Of a DNA stretch of 22,260 nt, positions 15,105-22,260 are shown in pieces. A model generated the notes under the pieces. That model did not search any database. It saw nothing but the letters and a program-made list of their open reading frames with translations, and was not told the DNA's origin. A program made the position numbers and the translations under genes. Each line of letters opens with the position of its first letter. Position 1 is the first letter of the stretch. The stretch lies in contig JAEWHZ010000160.1 of assembly GCA_023387585.1 (NCBI GenBank), forward strand, positions 1 to 22,260, given 5' to 3'. This stretch comes from Pseudomonadota bacterium (GTDB lineage: Bacteria > Pseudomonadota > Alphaproteobacteria > Rhizobiales > Devosiaceae).

Positions 15105-15887
15105 ATGCAGATCGACCTTTCTGGCCGCGTGGCCATCGTCACCGGGGCCGGGCGTGGCATCGGCCGGGCCATCGCCCAAAAACTGGCACGCGAGGGCGTG
15201 ATCGTCGCGGTGCTGGATGCGAGGCAGGATCTGCTCGATGACGTGGCAGCCGAGTGGAACGAGGCCGGCTGGCCGGGCATGCGGCACCTGTGTGACGTGC
15301 GCGATCGCGACCAGGTCGGTGTGGCCGTCGCCGCCGTGGCGCAGCAGCTCGGCCGCATTGACGTGCTGATCAACAATGCGGGCGTCGCGGGCGGCGCACG
15401 CGTCGAGGAACTGGACGAGGAAATCTGGGATCGCAATTTCGACATCAACATGAAGGGCACGTTCCTCATGTGCCAGGCCGTCATCCCCATCATGAAGGCT
15501 CAGGGGTTCGGCCGTATCCTCAACGCGTCCTCCTTCGCGGCGATCATCCCCTCGATCGGCGGCGCCGCCTATGCCGCCTCGAAGGCCGCCGTCGTTTCCT
15601 TCACGCGCGTGCTTGCCGGCGAGCTCGGGCCCTGGAACATCACCGTCAACGCCTATGCCCCCGGCATGGTGCCCACCGAGATGAACCGCTTCGCCGAACG
15701 GGCCGAAGCCGACCAGCAATCGCTGCTCGACACGCTCACCCTGCGCCGCTGGGGCGAGCCGGAGGATGTGGCCAATTTGCTGTGCTTTCTCGCATCGGAC
15801 CAGGCGGCCTATATCACGGGCGCCCTGATCGACGTCTCGGGCGGCAAATACGCGACCCAGTTTCCGTCTCTGGCCTATCAGCAGTAG
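15105..15887 (+). CDS. SDR family NAD(P)-dependent oxidoreductase
   Basis: Classical short-chain dehydrogenase of 260 aa. The cofactor motif TGAGRGIG is at 13-20, D38 at the end of the second strand favours NAD over NADP, NNAG is at 90-93, and the catalytic residues are S143, Y156 and K160 (YAASK). The C-terminal segment DQAAYITGALIDVSGG is the usual SDR ending. The start at ATG 15105 is supported by GAGG about 8 bases upstream. It stands alone between two divergent or convergent neighbours: the phosphodiester ABC operon 242 bases upstream on the opposite strand and the ROK gene 3 bases downstream and convergent. The substrate is unknown; homologues act on sugars, polyols and acyl chains. It may belong functionally with the sugar operon, but nothing in the sequence ties it to either neighbour. 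Confidence 0.92.
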   Translation: MQIDLSGRVAIVTGAGRGIGRAIAQKLAREGVIVAVLDARQDLLDDVAAEWNEAGWPGMRHLCDVRDRDQVGVAVAAVAQQLGRIDVLINNAGVAGGARVEELDEEIWDRNFDINMKGTFLMCQAVIPIMKAQGFGRILNASSFAAIIPSIGGAAYAASKAAVVSFTRVLAGELGPWNITVNAYAPGMVPTEMNRFAERAEADQQSLLDTLTLRRWGEPEDVANLLCFLASDQAAYITGALIDVSGGKYATQFPSLAYQQ

Positions 15888-15890
15888 CGG

Positions 15891-17207
15891 TCAGGCCGGG
15901 CTCGCCCGCCTCGCCGCGACCTGCCGGCCCGATCCGCGGGACGGATCGTCCCCGCCGGCCGCCGCGTTCGGTCCCTGACCCTTCCGGCGCTCGACGGAAG
16001 CGCTATGGCCGGCGGGCGACAGGGCGTGGCGGCGCAGCACCAGGCCGATGGCGCCGAGCAGGGCATCGTTGGCGGTCAGCTTGCCGATGACTAGCCGGGT
16101 GCGCGTTTGGGGCGACATCTCGCGCGACTTGATCAGCGTATGCTTCTCATAGGCGGCGGCGAGCAGTTCGAGCAGCAGATCGCCGGCCAGGGCGAGCCGC
16201 CCCGCCACCACGATCAACGGCGGGTTGAGGATGGTCGCGATGATGCCCAGCCCGCGCCCGGCCTGCTCGGCGGTGTCGGCGATCAGCCGGCGCGCGCCCA
16301 CATCGCCGCCTTTGGCGAGCGCGATTGCCTCGACGATGTCGATGCGCCTTCCGTGCAGGGCACACAGATGGGCGAGGGGGCGCATGAAGCTGGCGGTGAT
16401 CTCGAGGCAGCCGCGATTGCCGCAGCGGCACAGCGGTCCGTCCGGGTCGATGCCGATATGGCCGAACTCGCCGGCGCCGCCGGCGATGCCGGTGATCACG
16501 CGCCCGTCATGCACCACCGCGCCGCCCACGGCGATGTCGATCTTGAACAGCACGAAATCGTCCTCGCCGGCCGCCACGCCCCACATCAGCTCGGCAAGGG
16601 CCGCGCAGTTGGATTCGTTGTCGGCGAAGACCGGGCGGTCGAACGCCTCGGCGAAAACCTCGGGAACGTTGACTCCGGCCCAGGTGGGTAGGATGCTGGC
16701 CCTCTGGACGATCCCGCCGGGGCTCACCGGTCCCGAAACGGCGACGCCGACGCCGAGCAGGCCGGACAGGCTCAGCCCGTGGCGCCGATAGGCGGCATGG
16801 ATCGTGTCGCGCACCATCCGCGCAGTCCATTGCGGGGAGTAGTCCCGCTCGACCTCGATAGTTTGTTCGAAAATGATCGAATGCGAGACGTCGGCGATGA
16901 CGAGGCTGATCTCCTCGAGGCTGAGATGGACGCCAACGCAGGTGCCGGCATCGGGGTTTAGGGTCAGGGCGGTGGCCGGGCGGCCGACCCCTTTTGCTTC
17001 TGCGGCGGCGGACGCCGCATCCACCACGATTCCCGAGCGTTTGAGCTCGGCCAGCGCCACCGACACGGTCGAGCGGGCCAGTCCGGTGAGCCGCGCCACC
17101 TGCGCCGCCGACAGGCTGCCATGCTCGCCGATCACGCGCGCGATCCGGCTGGCCGTCGAGCCCGCCTGCATTCCATGCAGCAGCGAATTTAGCTCGTTAT
17201 TGGCCAA
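15891..17207 (-). CDS. ROK family transcriptional regulator
   Basis: Sugar-responsive regulator of 438 aa. It has an N-terminal winged helix-turn-helix (about residues 17-75, LSAAQVARLTGLARSTVSVA as the recognition region) and a C-terminal ROK sugar-kinase-like domain. The ROK zinc site is H250 plus C260, C262 and C267 in CRCGNRGCLE. The ATP-binding and catalytic regions are degenerate: the kinase-type GTGxGGG reads KIDIAVGGA (222-230) and the catalytic DNDANAA-like stretch reads DNESNCAA (196-203), as expected for a regulator without kinase activity. TTG at 17207 is chosen because AAGGGG lies 6 bases upstream; ATG 17171 (426 aa) is the alternative. It is divergent from the sugar ABC operon and probably represses it and itself through the inverted repeat in the 139-base gap, with sugar as inducer. 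Confidence 0.9.
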   Translation of the reverse strand: MANNELNSLLHGMQAGSTASRIARVIGEHGSLSAAQVARLTGLARSTVSVALAELKRSGIVVDAASAAAEAKGVGRPATALTLNPDAGTCVGVHLSLEEISLVIADVSHSIIFEQTIEVERDYSPQWTARMVRDTIHAAYRRHGLSLSGLLGVGVAVSGPVSPGGIVQRASILPTWAGVNVPEVFAEAFDRPVFADNESNCAALAELMWGVAAGEDDFVLFKIDIAVGGAVVHDGRVITGIAGGAGEFGHIGIDPDGPLCRCGNRGCLEITASFMRPLAHLCALHGRRIDIVEAIALAKGGDVGARRLIADTAEQAGRGLGIIATILNPPLIVVAGRLALAGDLLLELLAAAYEKHTLIKSREMSPQTRTRLVIGKLTANDALLGAIGLVLRRHALSPAGHSASVERRKGQGPNAAAGGDDPSRGSGRQVAARRASPA

Positions 17208-17223
17208 TATTTGCCCCTTCTCC

Positions 17224-17254
17224 CTAAGTTGACAGGTATATTTGTTTAACTTAG
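17224..17254. promoter_or_regulatory. Perfect inverted repeat, candidate ROK operator
   Basis: CTAAGTT (17224-17230) and AACTTAG (17248-17254) are perfect reverse complements separated by 17 bases, in an AT-rich island within an otherwise GC-rich window. The left arm overlaps the -35 and the right arm overlaps the start of the -10 of the promoter for the sugar-binding protein. A dimeric repressor bound here would block RNA polymerase. The location between the ROK gene and the ABC operon makes the ROK protein the obvious candidate ligand. Confidence 0.55.
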
Positions 17255-17257
17255 AAT
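17229..17257 (+). promoter_or_regulatory. Sigma-70 promoter of the sugar ABC operon
   Basis: A perfect -35 TTGACA (17229-17234), an ideal 17-base spacer and a -10 TAGAAT (17252-17257, one mismatch). Transcription would start near 17264, leaving about 83 bases of leader before the binding-protein ATG at 17347. It is the strongest promoter-like sequence I found in the window. Confidence 0.7.
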
Positions 17258-17346
17258 TAATCGTGCGCCAAGTCCGCCCACGATATCGGCCATTCAAGAG
17301 CCGGATCGAACAGGGCAGCCGGCTTGGGGCCAATGGGAGGAGATTC

Positions 17347-18612
17347 ATGACCGTTTTCAAGGCGGCGCTTGCCGCATCGATGACCTGTGCGCTGATGTGC
17401 GGCACTGCATACGCCCAGCCCAGGACCCTCATGCTGCACCAATGGGCCACCGGCTCGGACGCAGCGGCCATCGCCCGGCTGGGCGAGTTGTTCGAGGCAC
17501 AGGGCGGCATCTGGGAGCAGACCGCCATCGCCGGGCACACCGCCAACACGCTGGCCAAGCTGCGCTCGGACGTGATTTCGGGCAATGCGCCCGCCGCCGT
17601 GCAGCTCAAGGGCCCCGAGATCGCCGAGTGGAACGCCACCGGCATGACGGCCAATCTCGACGAGCTGGCCGCCGAAGAGGGGTGGGACGAGCTGGTGGCG
17701 CCGGAGCTGCTGCCGGTGATGAAGCCTGCCGGCTCCTGGATCGCCGCGCCGATGAACATCCACCGCATCAACTGGCTCTGGGCCTCGCCTTCCGTGCTGG
17801 AGGAAGCGGGGGTGAGCGAGCTGCCCACCACATGGGCCGAGTTCAACGCCGCCTGCGACGCGGTCGTCGCCTCGGGCAAGATCTGCATCGCCCATTCGGC
17901 GGCCGACTGGACCGATTCCACCGTGTTCGAGGTGGTGCTTTACGGCATGGACCTCGACACCTACCGCGCCGCCTTCGTCGAGGGCGATCCCGACGCCATG
18001 CGCTCGGACGCCATGGTCGCGGCCCTGGCCCAGTTCCGCAAGATGGTCGACGAATACATGGACCCGGGCATGATCGGGCGCGACTGGGATACCATGTCGC
18101 ATATGGTGCCTAACAACGAGGCGGCCTTCCATATCATGGGCGACTGGACCGTGGGTCTGCTGACCGCGGGCGGCTTCGAGCACGGCACAGACTATGTGTG
18201 CGCCCAGGCGCCGACCGACTGGGGCCAGCCGGGCTTCATCCTCAACTCGGATTCGGTGGTCTTCTTCCAGCAGAGCCAGCCCGACTATCAGGAAGGCCAG
18301 GCGCTGCTCGCCTCGACCATCCTGTCCACCGAGTTCCAGACGATCTTCAACCAGGCCAAGGGGTCGATCCCGGCCCGGCTCGACGTCGATCTTTCCGAGG
18401 GCTTCAATCCCTGCCAGCAGATCGCCCAGGCCGACTTGCAGGCCTCGATCGAGGCGGACACGCTGGTGCGCTCCATGGCCCACAACATGACCATCCCGCA
18501 GGCCATGCGCGGCGCCATCATGGACGTGATCACCGAGTTCGTCGCCGCGCCGGAAATGTCAGCGGAAGACGCGGCCCAGGTCATGGCGGACGCAGCCGAG
18601 GCCCAGCTCTAA
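17347..18612 (+). CDS. Sugar ABC transporter substrate-binding protein (GtsA-like, family 1)
   Basis: Periplasmic sugar receptor of 421 aa, first gene of the sugar importer operon. The signal peptide is residues 1-23, ending AYA before QPRT. The mature protein resembles the Pseudomonas glucose/mannose-binding GtsA class: LHQWATGSDAAAIARL at the start, then the AQGGIWEQTAIAG stretch, SGNAPAAVQLKGPEIAEW, MNIHRINWLW, ADWTDSTVFE and IMGDW, all positions where GtsA proteins have near-identical wording. The ATG at 17347 follows GGGAGGAG at ideal spacing, so expression should be strong. A strong promoter and a candidate ROK operator lie upstream. A GC-rich hairpin follows the stop. Aldohexose or aldopentose is the likely ligand, judged from the family and the dehydrogenase at the operon end. 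Confidence 0.93.
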   Translation: MTVFKAALAASMTCALMCGTAYAQPRTLMLHQWATGSDAAAIARLGELFEAQGGIWEQTAIAGHTANTLAKLRSDVISGNAPAAVQLKGPEIAEWNATGMTANLDELAAEEGWDELVAPELLPVMKPAGSWIAAPMNIHRINWLWASPSVLEEAGVSELPTTWAEFNAACDAVVASGKICIAHSAADWTDSTVFEVVLYGMDLDTYRAAFVEGDPDAMRSDAMVAALAQFRKMVDEYMDPGMIGRDWDTMSHMVPNNEAAFHIMGDWTVGLLTAGGFEHGTDYVCAQAPTDWGQPGFILNSDSVVFFQQSQPDYQEGQALLASTILSTEFQTIFNQAKGSIPARLDVDLSEGFNPCQQIAQADLQASIEADTLVRSMAHNMTIPQAMRGAIMDVITEFVAAPEMSAEDAAQVMADAAEAQL

Positions 18613-18622
18613 CGGGCCAGTT

Positions 18623-18647
18623 CCGGGCGCGCGCGCCGCGCGCCCGG
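18623..18647 (+). terminator. Perfect intercistronic hairpin after the sugar-binding protein gene
   Basis: An 11-bp perfect, all-G/C stem (arms 18623-18633 and 18637-18647) with a 3-base loop lies 11 bases after the stop and 28 bases before the first permease gene. It is followed by a pyrimidine run (TCCCTTCCTTCTT) but not a pure T-tract, so it more likely acts as an mRNA stabiliser or partial attenuator that raises binding-protein levels over membrane subunits, as hairpins at this spot do in other ABC operons. Confidence 0.55.
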
Positions 18648-18675
18648 TCCCTTCCTTCTTCCGGGGCCATAACCG

Positions 18676-19602
18676 ATGCAGGCAACCGCCCAAGCTCGTC
18701 CCGAGCCGAACCGCTGGCGCGACCGCGTCGCGGGCGCGGTGCCGTTCCTGGTGCTGGCGCCCTCGCTGCTCGCTTCCTTCGTCTATGTGTTCGTCTTCAC
18801 CATCTGGACGCTCTACATCGCGATGAGCAATTCGACCCTGCTGCCGACCTACGGCTTCGTGGGATTCGACAATTTCGCGGCGCTGTGGGCAAACCGGCGC
18901 TGGAACGTCGCCTATACCAACCTGTTCCTGTTCTCGGGCTTCTACATCCTCGGCACCATGGCCGTGGGGCTGCTGCTCGCCATCCTGATCGACCAGAAGG
19001 TGCGCGCCGAATCCGCCTGGCGCACCTTCTTTCTCTATCCGCTTGCCGTGTCCTTCATCGTCACCGGCACGGTGTGGAGCTGGCTCTACAACCCCACCGA
19101 CGGCATTCAGGGCCTGGTGCGCGGGCTCGGCTGGAGCGATTTCAGCTTCGCCCTGACCACCGACCGCAACACGGCCATCTGGGCGGTCGTCCTCACCGGC
19201 ATCTGGCAATCCTCTGGCTTCGCCATGGCGCTGTTCCTAGCCGGGCTGCGCTCGGTCGATCCCGATATCGTCAAGGCGGCGCAGATCGACGGCGCCTCGC
19301 CGACGCGCATCTATATGCGCGTGGTGCTACCCACCATCGCGCCGATCTTCCTTGCCGTCGCGGTCGTGCAGATCCAGTTCGCCATCAAGACCTTCGACCT
19401 CGTCCAGGCACTGACGCGAGGCGGGCCAGGCATCGCCACCACTTTCCCCGCCATCTATGTCTACGACATGATGTTCCAGCGCGGCCAGATCGGGGAGGGG
19501 GCCGCTGCCGCGATCATGATGCTGGCGGCGCTGGCCGTGGTGCTGGTGCCCTATTCGCTTTGGCTGGTCTGGCGCCGGCGCCGGGAGGCTGGCCATGGCT
19601 GA
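18676..19602 (+). CDS. Sugar ABC transporter permease (GtsB/MalF-like)
   Basis: Inner-membrane permease of 308 aa. The cytoplasmic N-tail is followed by a first span at about 20-42, then SNSTLLPTYGFVGFDNF (51-67), a stretch characteristic of GtsB-type permeases, and further spans at about 84-106, 118-138, 168-190, 222-242 and 270-295. The EAA motif for ATPase coupling is AAQIDGASPTRIYMRVVLPT (201-220). The last 8 bases overlap the next permease gene. The ATG at 18676 follows GGGGCC. Confidence 0.94.
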   Translation: MQATAQARPEPNRWRDRVAGAVPFLVLAPSLLASFVYVFVFTIWTLYIAMSNSTLLPTYGFVGFDNFAALWANRRWNVAYTNLFLFSGFYILGTMAVGLLLAILIDQKVRAESAWRTFFLYPLAVSFIVTGTVWSWLYNPTDGIQGLVRGLGWSDFSFALTTDRNTAIWAVVLTGIWQSSGFAMALFLAGLRSVDPDIVKAAQIDGASPTRIYMRVVLPTIAPIFLAVAVVQIQFAIKTFDLVQALTRGGPGIATTFPAIYVYDMMFQRGQIGEGAAAAIMMLAALAVVLVPYSLWLVWRRRREAGHG

Positions 19603-20500
19603 TATCGCGATCCCCGCCGGGGCGAACGATCCCGAGGCGAACCGCGCCGCGCGGCGGCATTTCATCGCGCGCTTCGTGATCTATGCGCTGCTCGTCGTGT
19701 TCATGCTCATCTACGTGATCCCACTGGTGATCGTGGTGATGAACTCGTTCCGCGAGCATGTCGACATCGCGCGCACCGGGCTGATCGCGCTGCCGCAGAG
19801 CTTCCGCCTCGATGCCTGGGGCCAGGCCTGGGACAGCTATTGCATCGGCGGCGCCTGCAACGGAATGAAGCAGTATTTCTTCAACTCGCTGTGGATGACC
19901 ATCCCGGCCACCATCATCTCGACCGCGCTCGGGGCGATCAACGGCTACATCCTGAGCAAATGGCGGTTTCCGAGCTCGGAGATCCTGTTCACATGCATGC
20001 TGCTCGGCGTGTTCATGCCGGGCCAGATCGCGCTGATGCCCTGGGCCTTCATCCTGGGCAATCTCGGCCTGTCGAACTCGACGGCCGGACTGGTGCTGAT
20101 CCATTGCGTGCAGGGGCTGAGCTTCACCACCCTGTTCTGCCGCAACTATTACCTGTCGATCCCCGACGACCTGATCAAGGCGGCGCGCATCGACGGGGCC
20201 GGGTTCTGGCGCATCTTCTGGCGCATCGTGCTGCCGATCTCGCCGCCGATCCTGATCGTCACCGTCATCTGGCAGTTCACCGGCATCTGGAACGAATATC
20301 TGTTCGGCGTGGTCTTCACCTCGGGGCCGCAGCAGCCGATCACGGCGGCGCTGGTGGCGCTGACCGCGGGCGGACAGACGGCCACCGCCTATGACGTGAT
20401 GAGCGCGGCCGTGCTGATCGGCGCCCTGCCGCCGCTGCTCGTCTATTTCTTCGGGGGCAAGTATTTCGTGCGCGGGCTCACCCAGGGCGCGATCAAGTAG
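19595..20500 (+). CDS. Sugar ABC transporter permease (GtsC/MalG-like)
   Basis: Second inner-membrane permease, 301 aa. The first span is at about 26-49 (FVIYALLVVFMLIYVIPLVI), followed by MNSFRE, the usual MalG-class turn. The EAA motif is KAARIDGAGFWRIFWRIVLP (195-214). The segment with FTGIWNEYLFGVVF just before the C-terminal spans is typical of the GtsC class. The start lies inside the end of the upstream permease (8-base overlap), and the ATPase gene follows after 16 bases with its own strong ribosome site. Confidence 0.94.
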   Translation: MADIAIPAGANDPEANRAARRHFIARFVIYALLVVFMLIYVIPLVIVVMNSFREHVDIARTGLIALPQSFRLDAWGQAWDSYCIGGACNGMKQYFFNSLWMTIPATIISTALGAINGYILSKWRFPSSEILFTCMLLGVFMPGQIALMPWAFILGNLGLSNSTAGLVLIHCVQGLSFTTLFCRNYYLSIPDDLIKAARIDGAGFWRIFWRIVLPISPPILIVTVIWQFTGIWNEYLFGVVFTSGPQQPITAALVALTAGGQTATAYDVMSAAVLIGALPPLLVYFFGGKYFVRGLTQGAIK

Positions 20501-20516
20501 CGGGGCAGGGGACCAT

Positions 20517-21626
<1,110 letters not shown>

Positions 21627-21629
21627 AAA

Positions 21630-22260
21630 GTGCCTGCCTTGTCCTTTGCTCATTATCCCAGCCTTGCCGGCCGCGTCGTTCTGGTGACCGGAGGGGCGTC
21701 CGGCATCGGTGCCGACATCGTGCGCGCCTTCGCCGCCAACGCCGCCCGGATCGCTTTTCTCGACATCCTCGAAAAAGAGGGGAACGCGCTGGTGGCGGAG
21801 CTCGCCGGCAGCGCCCATGCCCCGCTGTTCCTGGCCTGCGACCTCGTCGACATCGAAGCCACCCGGGCCGCCATCGCGACGGTGCGCGAGCAGCTCGGGC
21901 CGGTCGCGGTCCTGGTCAACAATGCCGCCAATGACGACCGGCACGCTATTGCCGAGGTCACGGTCGACTATTGGGACCGCACCCAGGAGCTCAATCTGCG
22001 CCACCAGTTCTTCTGCGCCCAGGCCGTGCATCCGCACATGAAGGAGCTCGGGCATGGCGCCATCGTCAATCTGTCCTCCATCGCCTGGCGCGGCGGCGCC
22101 GCGCAGATGCCGGCCTATGCCACCGCCAAGGCCGGCGTGGTCGGGCTGACGCGCGCCCTCGCCAACGCCTTCGGGCCGGACAATATCCGCGTCAACGCCA
22201 TCGAGCCCGGCGCGGTGATGACGGATCGCCAGCGCCGGTTGTGGTTCAAGGACGAGGCGG
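21630..22260 (+). CDS. SDR dehydrogenase resembling D-xylose (aldose) 1-dehydrogenase, 3' end outside window
   Basis: N-terminal 210 codons of an SDR that continues past the window. Numbered from GTG 21630: cofactor motif TGGASGIG (20-27), D45 indicating NAD preference, NNAA (97-100), catalytic S150, Y163 and K167 (YATAK). The start HYPSLAGRVVLVTGG and the stretch VNNAANDDRHAIAEVT, followed by YWDRTQELNLRHQFFCAQAV, closely follow the wording of Caulobacter XylB (D-xylose 1-dehydrogenase), in particular NNAxNDDRH and NLRHxxFCxQAV. Such enzymes oxidise an aldose to the aldonolactone without phosphorylation. No ATG precedes the motif; GTG 21630 or TTG 21639 must serve, and the ribosome site is weak, so translation may be coupled to the ATPase stop 3 bases upstream. 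Arabinose, galactose or fucose dehydrogenase are alternatives. Confidence 0.9.
   Translation, partial: MPALSFAHYPSLAGRVVLVTGGASGIGADIVRAFAANAARIAFLDILEKEGNALVAELAGSAHAPLFLACDLVDIEATRAAIATVREQLGPVAVLVNNAANDDRHAIAEVTVDYWDRTQELNLRHQFFCAQAVHPHMKELGHGAIVNLSSIAWRGGAAQMPAYATAKAGVVGLTRALANAFGPDNIRVNAIEPGAVMTDRQRRLWFKDEA

Noticed and set aside
15930..15948. 7-bp hairpin (CGATCCG / CGGATCG) near the SDR/ROK convergence
   Set aside because: It lies within the ROK coding end, lacks a T-tract on either strand and could be chance; not called as a terminator.
17208..17921. Extension of the ROK reading frame to 17921
   Set aside because: It would run antisense through the leader, promoter and first part of the sugar-binding protein gene and has no ROK-like sequence; TTG 17207 has a proper ribosome site.
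17257..18483. A 408-codon minus-strand frame opposite the sugar-binding protein
   Set aside because: Antisense shadow; the plus strand has a signal peptide, GtsA-like motifs, a strong ribosome site and a promoter.

Overview
The window is a GC-rich (roughly two-thirds G+C by eye), densely packed stretch of accessory metabolism. It holds 17 protein-coding genes, two of which run off the window edges, and no RNA genes, insertion sequences or CRISPR arrays that I could see. Gene style and families point to an alphaproteobacterium, probably Hyphomicrobiales-like: a TAXI-type TRAP system, an NnrU protein, a Caulobacter XylB-like dehydrogenase, stacked ABC importers and many 4-base ATGA overlaps. 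The assignment is inferred from gene content only.

Layout. (1) 1-3187, minus strand: a TAXI-type TRAP importer, with the periplasmic binding protein gene upstream of the fused membrane subunit and a convincing intrinsic terminator or attenuator between them. (2) 3355-6582, plus strand, divergent from (1): a DadA-type D-amino-acid dehydrogenase, a divergent DRE-TIM (homocitrate or isopropylmalate synthase-like) enzyme and an NnrU-family membrane protein. (3) 6596-14862, minus strand: eight genes, each touching or overlapping the next (ATGA, GTGA or TGATG junctions). They encode a family-5 solute-binding protein, two Dpp/Opp-type ATPases, a glycerophosphodiester phosphodiesterase, a nucleotide-pyrophosphatase-type phosphodiesterase, two Dpp-type permeases and a HAD class IIA phosphatase. 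Just upstream lies a tandem array of 11-bp repeats that resembles a PhoB (PHO) box. (4) 15105-15887, plus strand: a lone SDR oxidoreductase. (5) 15891-17207, minus strand: a ROK-family repressor-like regulator. (6) 17347-22260, plus strand: a glucose/mannose (Gts)-type sugar ABC importer followed by an SDR that resembles Caulobacter D-xylose 1-dehydrogenase.

How the parts may work together. Region 3 reads as a complete import-and-dismantle pathway for phosphodiesters such as glycerophosphodiesters. An Opp-type ABC system would import them, two unrelated phosphodiesterases without visible signal peptides would cleave them in the cytoplasm, and a HAD phosphatase would release Pi from the phosphomonoester. 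The PHO-box-like array fits phosphate-starvation control, and I consider this the most interesting system in the window. Region 6 reads as sugar uptake plus direct (non-phosphorylative) oxidation of an aldose, controlled by the divergent ROK protein through a perfect 7-bp inverted repeat that spans a near-consensus sigma-70 promoter. Regions 1 and 2 may form an amino-acid or 2-oxo-acid module: import, oxidation to a 2-oxo acid, then an acyl-transfer step. Their substrates cannot be read from sequence alone.
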